This document shows, piece by piece, positions 8,114 through 16,561 of a stretch of 64,000 bases of DNA (positions are counted from its first letter, which is position 1; each line of letters opens with the position of its first letter). A program made the position numbers and the translations under genes. The stretch spans positions 62,001 through 126,000 of the forward strand of contig MICF01000001.1 of assembly GCA_001829785.1 (NCBI GenBank). Reading direction: 5' to 3'. This DNA comes from Sulfurimonas sp. RIFOXYD12_FULL_33_39. GTDB lineage: Bacteria; Campylobacterota; Campylobacteria; Campylobacterales; Sulfurimonadaceae. The notes beneath the pieces are model-generated. The model saw nothing but the letters and a program-made list of their open reading frames with translations, had not been told where the DNA came from and searched no databases.

Positions 8114-10093
8114 TTATAGTTTAACTACTATTACTGCACTATGATTATAATCAGGCTGAAATGACTCTACATCAAGCAAATCATTTGTCAGGTAATTTAT
8201 TTCACGGTTGCTTATCGGGATAAAGATTGTTTTTTCCAAGATACTATCCGTAATTGTCGCTTTTGTAAGCAGTTCGCCTCTTCTTGAGACAACTTTTATC
8301 TCTTCGCCGTCTGTTATATTTAACTCTTTTGCATCGTTAGGATGAATTTCGCAAAAATTTAGCTCTTTGTATTTAAGCAGCGACGGAGCATTTGTACTTT
8401 TAGTTCCGCTATGCCACTGGTCTCTTGTTCTGCCCGTTAGTAATATAAAAGGGTACTCTTTGGTTGGTTGTTCGCTAAGCTCTTTGTTTTGTACGAAAAA
8501 CAGATTCCCTTTTTTATCCGCTGTTAAAAAGTTTTTGATTTTTTCTCCCCACACAAAGGGCTTATACGAGAGTTCATTATACGAGGCTTCGCTTATATCC
8601 ATATAAGGATTTAGTTTTGTCATTCTCTGATACTCCTCAAAAATTTCTTTGGGATTTTTATAGTCAAACTCTTTTTTATGTCCAAGTTCTTGTGCTAAAA
8701 GCTGAAATATCTCCCAATCAGGCTTTACTCCATCAGCAGTTTTGATTAGTTTTTCCTGCTTTGTAATAGTTCTGTCAAGGTTTGTCTGAGTTCCCTCTTT
8801 CTCTCCCCAAGGAGCTGCCGGAAGTCTTACATGTGCAAATTTTGATGTCTCTGAGTTATCATAAGCGTTTATCTCCACGACAAGCGCTATTTTTTTCATC
8901 AGCTCCTCGGTTTTGTTTCTGTTAGGAAGATGATAGATTGGGTCTGTATGGCAAATTATCAAAACCTCAAGCCCTGCATCCATCATCTGCGTAGCACTAA
9001 GTCCTGCTTTATTGTCTATCTTGTTGGTGTTCCAAAATTCAGACACTTTTTTAATGCTCTGTTCATCAAAACCCAGATGAACTCCAAGCATAGTCGCAAG
9101 TCCGCCGACTTCGCGTCCGCCCATCGCATTTGGCTGTCCTGTCAGGCTTAAAGGTCCGTTTCCTTCTTTAAATATTTTTCCGCTAAGCAGATGCGTATTT
9201 ATAAGTGAGAGATTTTTATCGACGCCCTGAGAGGATTGGTTAAGCCCCATAGTCCAAGCTGTGATAATGTTTTTGCTCTCTTTATAAAGGTTGAAGAACT
9301 TTTCAAACTCAGCATAACTCAACCCTGTTCTCTCCAACATGTCATTTACATGTAGTCTGTCCAAACCGCTTTTAAGTGCTTCAAAACCGTTTATATGTTT
9401 TTGCACAAACTCTTCGTCGTATAATTTTTCATCAATAAGGCGTTTTGAGATAAGATTGAAAAAGTCTATATCGCTCCCCGCTTTTATCCCCAAATACAGG
9501 TCTGCACTCTTTGCCGTGTCCGTAAAACGCGGGTCTATTACTACAACTTTTAAGCCGTTTTTCTTCGCTTTTTTTATTCTGTTGTGAAAGATTACATGTG
9601 ATTCTGCCGTATTTGAACCTGCGAGTATAAGCAAGTTTGCTTTATCAATATCGTCCATTCTAAGAGGAACAAAATCCGCCCCTATTGATTTTTTATATCC
9701 TACAACCGCGCTAGACATACATGTACGACTGTTTGTATCCACGTTGTTTGTACCGATAAAGCCTTTGCCCAGCTTGTTTGCTATGTAGTAATCCTCTGTC
9801 AGCATTTGACCGGATAGATAAAAAGCGACTTTGTCTTTAGGTACTTGCTTTATTTTATCTGCAATTTTTGATATGGCTTCTTCCCATGTAGTCGTACTGA
9901 AATCATTATCTATATTTTCTCTTATTTGCGGCTTTAAAAGTCTTGTAGATGTTTGAATAGTAGTAACTCCTGAAGCTCCCTTTAAACAAAGATTGCCTCT
10001 GTTTATCGGGTACTCTTTATCTCCAATAAGCTTATTATCAATAAATCCTACTTTGCAACCTACACCGCAATATCCACATACCGACTTTAGCAT
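8114..10093 (-). CDS. nasA: Assimilatory nitrate reductase, molybdopterin catalytic subunit
   Basis: This 659-residue molybdopterin oxidoreductase starts with a [4Fe-4S] site, Cys6, Cys9, Cys13 and Cys35 (C-x2-C-x3-C-x21-C). It then carries RTCMSSAVVGYK near 120-130, LTGQPNAMGGREVG near 315, and a C-terminal molydopterin dinucleotide-binding domain (LLTGRTRDQWHSGTKS near 553). It reduces nitrate to nitrite in the cytoplasm; there is no Tat signal, which separates it from periplasmic NapA. It is shorter than many NasA proteins and lacks the C-terminal BFD-like [2Fe-2S] extension. It is divergent from the NO-reductase-like operon and probably co-transcribed with nirA. Confidence 0.92.
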   Translation of the reverse strand: MLKSVCGYCGVGCKVGFIDNKLIGDKEYPINRGNLCLKGASGVTTIQTSTRLLKPQIRENIDNDFSTTTWEEAISKIADKIKQVPKDKVAFYLSGQMLTEDYYIANKLGKGFIGTNNVDTNSRTCMSSAVVGYKKSIGADFVPLRMDDIDKANLLILAGSNTAESHVIFHNRIKKAKKNGLKVVVIDPRFTDTAKSADLYLGIKAGSDIDFFNLISKRLIDEKLYDEEFVQKHINGFEALKSGLDRLHVNDMLERTGLSYAEFEKFFNLYKESKNIITAWTMGLNQSSQGVDKNLSLINTHLLSGKIFKEGNGPLSLTGQPNAMGGREVGGLATMLGVHLGFDEQSIKKVSEFWNTNKIDNKAGLSATQMMDAGLEVLIICHTDPIYHLPNRNKTEELMKKIALVVEINAYDNSETSKFAHVRLPAAPWGEKEGTQTNLDRTITKQEKLIKTADGVKPDWEIFQLLAQELGHKKEFDYKNPKEIFEEYQRMTKLNPYMDISEASYNELSYKPFVWGEKIKNFLTADKKGNLFFVQNKELSEQPTKEYPFILLTGRTRDQWHSGTKSTNAPSLLKYKELNFCEIHPNDAKELNITDGEEIKVVSRRGELLTKATITDSILEKTIFIPISNREINYLTNDLLDVESFQPDYNHSAVIVVKL

Positions 10094-10277
10094 TTAAAAC
10101 TCCAAATATTTAAACTATTAATTATGACTATAAATTATACAATAAAAATAATTATACAAAAACTGCCTCTTTTATAATATTCCTTGTTGATTAATATTTA
10201 TACAATGAACTGGTTTTAAAAATTAAAATTAGTGCTAAAGTTCTAATACTAATTTTTTTATTTAAGGAGAGGGAAAA

Positions 10278-10868
10278 ATGACTGACTCGGTTGACGTATT
10301 AAATATGTTAAAACTTGTATATACAATATACACTTTATCGGTTATTTCATTAATCGGCTGGTTTGCAATGGGAGTTGTAAATCCAAAAGGAAAACCGCGT
10401 TTGGTAAAACCGTCCACGTTTTACGCTTATGTAGGTGTTTTAATTACAGTAGGTGTCGCAATACACATTGTGACTTTTAACAAAATTCCATGGGTAGAGA
10501 TTGACTTTAAAAGGGATTCTATACAACCCGCACAGATAGTAAATATAACTATTGAAAAACACGAATTTATACTTCCTAGCCCTAAGATAGAGCTAAAGTG
10601 CAATGAATACGTACTTTTTGACGTAGTATCTAAAGATTTGACATACGGATTTGGAATTTTTAGACAAAACAACTCTATGGTTACTCAGATGCAAGTACTT
10701 CCGGGAAGTAAAAATGATTTGATGTGGAAGTTTCATAAAAACGGAGTTTATCATTTAAGATCGACTGAGTATTCGGGACCAAAAGGCGCTCACATGTATA
10801 TAAAAGATGTTTTTGAAGTATCGGGATGCGATGAAGACGACAAATATTCACAAAAAGGAGGCAACTAA
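10278..10868 (+). CDS. Subunit II-like partner of heme-copper NO reductase, CuA ligands missing
   Basis: This 196-residue protein has two membrane helices (about 13-33 and 47-67) and a C-terminal cupredoxin-like domain (about 85-185), like cytochrome oxidase subunit II. In oxidases the CuA loop reads C-x-E-x-C-G-x-x-H-x-x-M. Here the matching stretch is STEYSGPKGAHMY, so both cysteines are replaced while His and Met remain. A binuclear CuA centre is therefore unlikely. This fits heme-copper NO reductases that use a subunit II without CuA. The stop overlaps the catalytic-subunit start (TAATG at 10866-10870), so the two are translated together. The start has a strong AAGGAGAGG ribosome site. 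Confidence 0.8.
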   Translation: MTDSVDVLNMLKLVYTIYTLSVISLIGWFAMGVVNPKGKPRLVKPSTFYAYVGVLITVGVAIHIVTFNKIPWVEIDFKRDSIQPAQIVNITIEKHEFILPSPKIELKCNEYVLFDVVSKDLTYGFGIFRQNNSMVTQMQVLPGSKNDLMWKFHKNGVYHLRSTEYSGPKGAHMYIKDVFEVSGCDEDDKYSQKGGN

Positions 10869-12505
10869 TGAGTTTTTTAAACACTTTGATAAATGGTAAT
10901 GAGGGCGGGTTAAAAACCGATGGTTTAACGCCTACTCAAAAAGTTACCCTAAGAGCCGTAATAGTAGGGATTCTCTACTATGGTCTATCGGCGTTAGAGG
11001 GTATGATGATGAGAGCACACGCTATTACGCCTCTGCCGATGCTTAATGATTCTCACTACTTCTCTGTTATGACCGTTCACCCGATTGTCGGAATATTCGG
11101 CTCTACTTACTTAGTCGTCTTTGGTGCATTTACGTTTTTAGTACCGTATCTAATGAAAAAACCGCTATACAGCATTAAACTCGCTAATGCAACATGGATG
11201 CTTATTGCACTAGGTGCGCTTATGTCTTGGCTTGGAGGATTTATTTTTCACTATGCCCCGCTTTATACACTTTACTGGCCTCTGCCTGTTGACTTTTCTC
11301 AATACGATGCGGTTGGCGGTTTAGTATTTATCCTTGGTATCGCACTTATCATGATAGGAACTTTGGGATTTATCTACAATATCTTTGCAACTGTTTTTTA
11401 CACCGAAGAGGGACATGAGAAACGACCGATGAAACCGCTGCTTATCTCTGGACTTGGAATTGACGGTATGTTAAACATTATCTATAAACTAAGCGGTCGT
11501 GAGCCGTATGCAAAAGAGCCTGCTGTTTCACTTCCTGTTGTTGCCATTTTTCGTGGAACAATCGATACTTTTTTAGATGCACTTGTAATTCTTACATGTG
11601 GAGTTCTGATTTTAGTTTATATTATCGGTGATTTATCCGGTGCTACAATGGATTACACATCTGTAAATGCCCTACTTTATAAAAACTTTTTCTGGTGGGG
11701 ACTTGACCTTATCGCAGACGGTTTGGTTCTTATTTATATAGCGGGTTCATGGTATCTTTTAGCTATGTTAATTACCGGCAAAAAACTATTTATGCAAAAT
11801 ATCGCTAGAGCGGCACTTTTACTAGAACTTATTGTTTCTTGGGCAGTTTGGTCTCACCATCTTTTAGCTGATCAGGGACAAAACAACATGATGAAGCTTG
11901 TCAGCGGCGAGATGGTAACGGCATTTGAGCTTGTTACTCAAGGTATAGCTATTTTTATCACGCTTGTAACACTTTGGAGTGCAAGACCTCTTAAGATGAG
12001 TAACGAATTAAAATTTTTACTCGGCGGTATTTTAGGTTTTATGTTGGCAGTTCCCGCAGGAATCATTCAAGCAGATATGGGATTAAACAGAATTCTGCAT
12101 AACACGCAATGGGTGGCAGGTCCGCACTTTCACGTAGCTATTTTAGTAGGTCTTACTATGACGCTTTACAGCGCCGTTTATATCTTATGGCCGACACTTA
12201 CTAACGGTGTAAAACTCTATAGTCAAAAAATGGCCTCTTATCATTTTTGGGCGCATTTAATCGGCGGAATCGGGATGGGTGCGTTTATGGGCATGGCGGC
12301 GATGGACGGTGCGCTAAGACGTACTCTCTACCTAGAAGGAGAATATCAGACATACATGATATTAGCGGGTATTTGCGGTCTTTTACTTCTGTCTGCATGG
12401 GTAGTATTTTTGGTAAATGTCTTAATGAGTGTCGGAGTAAAAGGTCTTATAGGCGTATTTACAAAATCAAAATTAGACACAAAAGCTTTGGTACCCGAAG
12501 CGTAA
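10868..12505 (+). CDS. Heme-copper NO reductase-like catalytic subunit (gNOR-like)
   Basis: This 545-residue protein has about 13-14 membrane helices of the heme-copper oxidase superfamily. Heme ligands appear in MTVHPIVG (His71) and GPHFHVAI (near 419-422), and the paired metal-site histidines in SHHLLADQ (near 329-330). The helix that normally carries the first CuB histidine and the cross-linked tyrosine (GHPxVY) reads WWGLDLIADG near 277-286, with Asp in place of His and no tyrosine. Loss of that tyrosine is typical of NO reductases, which reduce NO to N2O. I recall an Asp-containing class called gNOR in Sulfurimonas-like bacteria; the exact class needs a tree. It is far from both cbb3 CcoN and cNorB in its motifs. 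Confidence 0.78.
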   Translation: MSFLNTLINGNEGGLKTDGLTPTQKVTLRAVIVGILYYGLSALEGMMMRAHAITPLPMLNDSHYFSVMTVHPIVGIFGSTYLVVFGAFTFLVPYLMKKPLYSIKLANATWMLIALGALMSWLGGFIFHYAPLYTLYWPLPVDFSQYDAVGGLVFILGIALIMIGTLGFIYNIFATVFYTEEGHEKRPMKPLLISGLGIDGMLNIIYKLSGREPYAKEPAVSLPVVAIFRGTIDTFLDALVILTCGVLILVYIIGDLSGATMDYTSVNALLYKNFFWWGLDLIADGLVLIYIAGSWYLLAMLITGKKLFMQNIARAALLLELIVSWAVWSHHLLADQGQNNMMKLVSGEMVTAFELVTQGIAIFITLVTLWSARPLKMSNELKFLLGGILGFMLAVPAGIIQADMGLNRILHNTQWVAGPHFHVAILVGLTMTLYSAVYILWPTLTNGVKLYSQKMASYHFWAHLIGGIGMGAFMGMAAMDGALRRTLYLEGEYQTYMILAGICGLLLLSAWVVFLVNVLMSVGVKGLIGVFTKSKLDTKALVPEA

Positions 12506-12515
12506 AGGCTATCTT

Positions 12516-13112
12516 ATGGTAAACATAGAAAAAGTATCCCATCAAATCTTAAATGATGCTCTTTATAACACACTTCTCTTTGAAATCAAAGAGAGGTTGT
12601 CTGCTCAAAATATCACTCCAAAAATGGTAGAAAATCTCCTAAAAGAGGATTCGTCATTTATTGATGAGTATAAAGAGATAAACAGACAAAGCGAACTCTC
12701 AAGCATACATGTAAAAAAACTAGACATAAAAGAGAGTGACGAGAAGGATGTTGTCGCCTTAAAAACAGAGATAAATGAAAACATACAGATACTAAAAAAT
12801 CTTGAAAATTTTGAGACGGACTCTAAAGAAAGTGCATACTCCATCTGGATTGGAAGTGTCGGGGTTATGGTTGTTTTTATAGCACACAATGTTATAGCAC
12901 TATTTAGTGAGCTTTATACTACACATGCGGCACTTGTTTATCTGTTTTTTATTTTCATACTAGGGCTTACCTATCTCGGATATATTAAAATGAAAATAAA
13001 TCATGATAATCGGCACCTTATTTATCAAAGAGTATATACCTCTACTAAAGAGATGTTAAGAATCGGATTAAATGATTCACTCCTCACATACAGCGAAGTT
13101 TACGAACTCTAA
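12516..13112 (+). CDS. Hypothetical membrane protein with coiled coil
   Basis: This 198-residue protein of unknown function follows the NO-reductase-like genes by 10 bases and is probably co-transcribed. Residues 1-105 are charged and helical with coiled-coil character (EIKERL, KTEINENIQILKNLE). Two membrane helices follow at about 110-130 and 137-157, then a cytoplasmic tail. No catalytic motif or cysteine pair is visible. It may be an accessory or assembly factor of the preceding enzyme, but only the position supports this. Confidence 0.65.
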   Translation: MVNIEKVSHQILNDALYNTLLFEIKERLSAQNITPKMVENLLKEDSSFIDEYKEINRQSELSSIHVKKLDIKESDEKDVVALKTEINENIQILKNLENFETDSKESAYSIWIGSVGVMVVFIAHNVIALFSELYTTHAALVYLFFIFILGLTYLGYIKMKINHDNRHLIYQRVYTSTKEMLRIGLNDSLLTYSEVYEL

Positions 13113-13269
13113 AAATAATAACAAAAAAGAATATGAGTAGTATTGAAACAAGAAAATATGTTTTCTGATTCTTTACTTTTAAACATTAGGCGTTTGAAAT
13201 TATTTAAATTAAATTAAGATACACTTTTTGATAATTAATATTTAATGATGTTATATTAAGGAGAGTAGT

Positions 13270-13848
13270 GTGAACTTTACCTTTTTAGAAATTATAGATT
13301 ATAGTATGTTGCAAAAAGTATTTGAATTTAGATACAAAGTGTTTTTAGAAATATATCCACAGTATCTACAAAATTCTGGATTTACGGATAATATCGAGTA
13401 TGACAGATACGACTCTTATGCAATACATTTTGCCGCTTTAGATGAAAAAAATGCCGTTTGTGCAACCGTAAGACTCATACATCATTCGCCTATCGGATAT
13501 CCTACAGAAAACGGTATGATTTTTGATAAGAACATGTTTGAGAGAGATAAACTTGCGGAGATGTCGAGAATATTTGTAGATGCAAAATATAGAAACCTAA
13601 AAACAACAAAATTAATCATTGAAGAAGTCAAAAAGTTTATGTATGTTAAAATGCTAAAATTAGGAATCGAGTATAGTTACGGCTCTTTGGAAAAAAGCTT
13701 TTTAAGACTCCTTAGGATATATAAAATGCGTTACGACATTATAGGTGAGGTACAGAATCACGGAGAGTTTGGCTTACGCTATCCGTGTATTTTATACACT
13801 AAAGTGTTAGGCAACGACAATCCTGAACTACTTAAATTTTGGAGATAA
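13270..13848 (+). CDS. LuxI/FeeM-like GNAT N-acyltransferase
   Basis: This 192-residue protein has the layout of the autoinducer-synthase branch of GNAT acyltransferases. An N-terminal FRYKVF motif (Arg21) is followed by EYDRYD (Glu43, Asp45, Asp48), a core strand ending VRLI (Arg68) and AEMSRIFV (Glu97, Arg100). These match the spacing of the charged residues conserved in LuxI proteins as I recall them. The LuxI tryptophan near 34 is absent and the C-terminal half differs, so it may be a FeeM-type N-acyl amino acid synthase or an exosortase-associated acyltransferase rather than a true AHL synthase. It starts with GTG behind AAGGAGAG and directly abuts the TonB receptor gene (TAA-ATG). Confidence 0.72.
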   Translation: MNFTFLEIIDYSMLQKVFEFRYKVFLEIYPQYLQNSGFTDNIEYDRYDSYAIHFAALDEKNAVCATVRLIHHSPIGYPTENGMIFDKNMFERDKLAEMSRIFVDAKYRNLKTTKLIIEEVKKFMYVKMLKLGIEYSYGSLEKSFLRLLRIYKMRYDIIGEVQNHGEFGLRYPCILYTKVLGNDNPELLKFWR

Positions 13849-15921
13849 ATGAAACATAAATTTTCTTATAAGCGCTGTGGCTTTATTATTACTTTTTTTC
13901 TAACCTCTTGCGTAAGCAATTCACATGCTACTACGGACGATATAATGGCTTCTATATCCGGCGATATGGCTTACTTTAACGAAGTTGCAACTGCTACAAA
14001 ACAAAACGAACATTATCAACCTTATATCATATCAGTCTTTCAAGGTAAAGAGTTAGAAAAACTAGGTATTTCAAACCTTAAAGAGGCACTAAGGCTTGTT
14101 CCGGGTGTTGATATGGCTACCGATAATTTTAACAATCAAACACCTATTTTTAGAGGCTCAAACTCTCTTGCTTACGGACAAAGCAAACTTTTTATAGATG
14201 ATGTACCGGTAAATAACCTATTCTTTGACGCTTATTCAGAGTATCTTGGAATGCCAATAGAGATGATTAAAAGAATTGAAGTCATAAGAGGTCCGGGAAG
14301 TAAAACGGACGGAGTAAACGCTTATGCAGGTTCTATCAACGTTATAACTTATGCGGAAGAGTTTGAAGGATTTGAAACAAATGATAATGTTGTAGCAAAG
14401 TACGCTTCGCACGATTATAGAATGGGCGGATTTATGAAAACCTATAAATCAAAGGATTTAAAAGTTTTTGTAGATTTTTACTACCAACAAGATGATAAAA
14501 AACTCCCTTCAGGTCCCGATGGTCTATCTCGCGGAGCACTAGGAGCAAACAATATACCGCTTTCTCAATCGGGAGACGCCCCGTTATGGCTTAAGGACTA
14601 CTCTCTTGGTGTCAATATAAAGTATAAAGATTTTTCTATAAAGTCAAGATTACTTGAACATACGCAAGGTAGTGCTTATGGTATAAATCTTGCACTTCCG
14701 CTTGAGAGCGACAGACTCAAACTGCCGAGCTACTATCTTGAAGCCGGTTATGACAAAGAGATTAACGATTTTAAAGTCGATATAAAAGCCGGAGTCAAAT
14801 ATGACGCATTTGACTCCTATTCAAAATTGGCTCCGGACGGTTTAGTTCTTGGTCCTAGCACATTTTTAGATGGAATTTACGGAGAACATTATGCGCTTCA
14901 AAGAACACTTTACCAATCATCTTATCTCAAGTATAGCGGCATAAGCAATCATGTTATTACTACGGGATATCGTCTGATAAATGAAGAAACTATAGATATG
15001 AGTTCAAAATTATCAAACAGAGCAACCGGAGATGTCGCGCTTGTTGACTACACAAACACCTTGCCGTTTTTTGATGCTGATGCTAAACGTGATATTGCAA
15101 TTTTCTCATTGCAAGATGAATTTTCGTTTAATAATGATTTGAGTTTTATCTACGGATTTAACTATGAACAGACATCGTATCAAAATGCAGGTTTTGAACC
15201 TAGAATCTCTATGGTATATCAGCTTGATACAAAAAATATATTTAAAGCTATATACAGTCGCTCACATAGAAATGCCTCTTGGCAGGAGATGTTTACTATG
15301 AACAACCGTGCAAGAGTCGGTAGCAGTGATTTGGAGCCTGAGAAGGTAGATGCTTTTGAAGTAGCTTATATTAATAAGTTTTCAAACGATTCATACCTTC
15401 AAACAAATCTCTTTTATCTGCTTAACAAAAATCAGATACACAATTCGACAACCGACCCCGTATATAAAAATATTGTAGATACCGATATTTACGGTCTTGA
15501 ACTTGAGTATAAGGGTCATATTTCATCAGTTGATCAGTTATATATGAACTACTCTTACGTAACAGGCACTTCCAACATAAGAGATATTGCTAAAAGTGAA
15601 GCTCTCTCTAACGTTGCACACCATCTTGCAAAAGGGTATTATATATATAATTTAAATCCCTCCTTTTCCCTTAGCGGTTTAGCCTATTATGTAGGTTCAA
15701 AAAATAGAGTTTCTACCGATGCGCGGGAGAAGGTAGATGCGTACACCTCTTTTGACACTGCATTGCAATACAAAAATTTACAAAATGATTACACATTGAC
15801 ATTTAGCATAAAAAATATATTTGATGCAGATATAAGATATCCTTCTGCTCAGAACACATATTCGCAAGATTATGCTCAAGAACGTAGAACATTTTTAATA
15901 TCGTTAAAGAAAGAGTTTTAA
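13849..15921 (+). CDS. TonB-dependent outer-membrane receptor
   Basis: This 690-residue receptor has an N-terminal export signal (about 1-28), a plug domain (about 55-175, with IFRGSNSLAYGQ and EVIRGPGSKTDG), and a 22-strand-type beta-barrel ending in FLISLKKEF with terminal Phe. It imports or senses a ligand at the outer membrane using TonB energy. The ligand is unknown. The operon (acyltransferase before, YfiR-like and GGDEF-EAL proteins after) hints at signal perception rather than plain nutrient uptake. There is no STN domain for classical FecIR-type transenvelope signalling. The start directly follows the acyltransferase stop. Confidence 0.88.
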   Translation: MKHKFSYKRCGFIITFFLTSCVSNSHATTDDIMASISGDMAYFNEVATATKQNEHYQPYIISVFQGKELEKLGISNLKEALRLVPGVDMATDNFNNQTPIFRGSNSLAYGQSKLFIDDVPVNNLFFDAYSEYLGMPIEMIKRIEVIRGPGSKTDGVNAYAGSINVITYAEEFEGFETNDNVVAKYASHDYRMGGFMKTYKSKDLKVFVDFYYQQDDKKLPSGPDGLSRGALGANNIPLSQSGDAPLWLKDYSLGVNIKYKDFSIKSRLLEHTQGSAYGINLALPLESDRLKLPSYYLEAGYDKEINDFKVDIKAGVKYDAFDSYSKLAPDGLVLGPSTFLDGIYGEHYALQRTLYQSSYLKYSGISNHVITTGYRLINEETIDMSSKLSNRATGDVALVDYTNTLPFFDADAKRDIAIFSLQDEFSFNNDLSFIYGFNYEQTSYQNAGFEPRISMVYQLDTKNIFKAIYSRSHRNASWQEMFTMNNRARVGSSDLEPEKVDAFEVAYINKFSNDSYLQTNLFYLLNKNQIHNSTTDPVYKNIVDTDIYGLELEYKGHISSVDQLYMNYSYVTGTSNIRDIAKSEALSNVAHHLAKGYYIYNLNPSFSLSGLAYYVGSKNRVSTDAREKVDAYTSFDTALQYKNLQNDYTLTFSIKNIFDADIRYPSAQNTYSQDYAQERRTFLISLKKEF

Positions 15922-16545
15922 ATGAAGAAAATAATTTTACTTTATTTAACTCTTCTTAATATAGCTTTTGCGTACAATTATGATGATGTTCTTCTAAAGG
16001 CACAAGCTTCCATATTTCCTAAAATTATGCTGCTTGATAAAAAAGTTGAAGATAAACTTATAAGGGGAGAGATTGTATATACTATTGTTTATGATAAATA
16101 TGATTACAATAAAGCCTTAGAGGTAGGCGGGTATATAAACGAAACCTATAAAGGCTACTTCCATAAATACAAATACAAAATTAATTTTGTTGATGTTTTA
16201 GAGCTTAGCGACAAAACAGAAGCATCCGCAATATATGTCCTTAATGTAGAGAAAGAGACTCAAAAAGTAGCTGATATAGCCAAAAAAAAGGGTGTTATAT
16301 CTTTTTCCTATGATATCGGCAATTTAAAAAATGGTCTTATGTTCTCATTAGTGATAGAAAAATCAACGGTTTTATATCTTAAAAAAGAAAATCTGTACAA
16401 TCAAAAGGTAGAGTTTGTCGATTCGCTGTTACAGATAGTCAGGTTTACAGAGAGTGACAACATAAAAAACAAAGTTTTGCTAAATAACGGGTCTGAATTT
16501 GACATAAAATATGCCAAAACTGTTATCGATATCTTTTATAATTAA
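15922..16545 (+). CDS. YfiR-like (DUF4154-type) periplasmic protein
   Basis: This 207-residue protein has a signal peptide (about 1-17). Its overall plan resembles the YfiR family: a helical start with the phrase ASIFPKIMLLD, a central ATP/Rossmann-like alternation with AIYVLNVE near 112-119, and a C-terminal FSLVIEKSTVLYL followed by a helix containing SLLQIVRF. YfiR in Pseudomonas holds the diguanylate cyclase YfiN in check in the periplasm, and DUF4154 genes often lie between a TonB receptor and a GGDEF gene. The match is remote and rests partly on context. The start directly abuts the receptor stop; the GGDEF-EAL gene follows 16 bases later. Confidence 0.55.
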   Translation: MKKIILLYLTLLNIAFAYNYDDVLLKAQASIFPKIMLLDKKVEDKLIRGEIVYTIVYDKYDYNKALEVGGYINETYKGYFHKYKYKINFVDVLELSDKTEASAIYVLNVEKETQKVADIAKKKGVISFSYDIGNLKNGLMFSLVIEKSTVLYLKKENLYNQKVEFVDSLLQIVRFTESDNIKNKVLLNNGSEFDIKYAKTVIDIFYN

Positions 16546-16561
16546 TAAGCGTAAATTTTAA

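Noticed and set aside
10094-10277. Possible FNR/NNR site TTGATTAATATTTATACAA in the nasA/NO-reductase divergent gap
   Set aside because: Only one half matches TTGAT; the second half is not ATCAA, so it is not better than chance in A+T-rich DNA.
12247-12522. 91-codon plus-strand frame overlapping the end of the NO reductase-like gene
   Set aside because: It is the +1 frame of a clear membrane protein gene, with no ribosome site or recognisable product.
13113-13269. Terminator AGAAAA-TATG-TTTTCT at 13151-13166
   Set aside because: The stem has only six A/T-rich pairs and no T-run, too weak to list.
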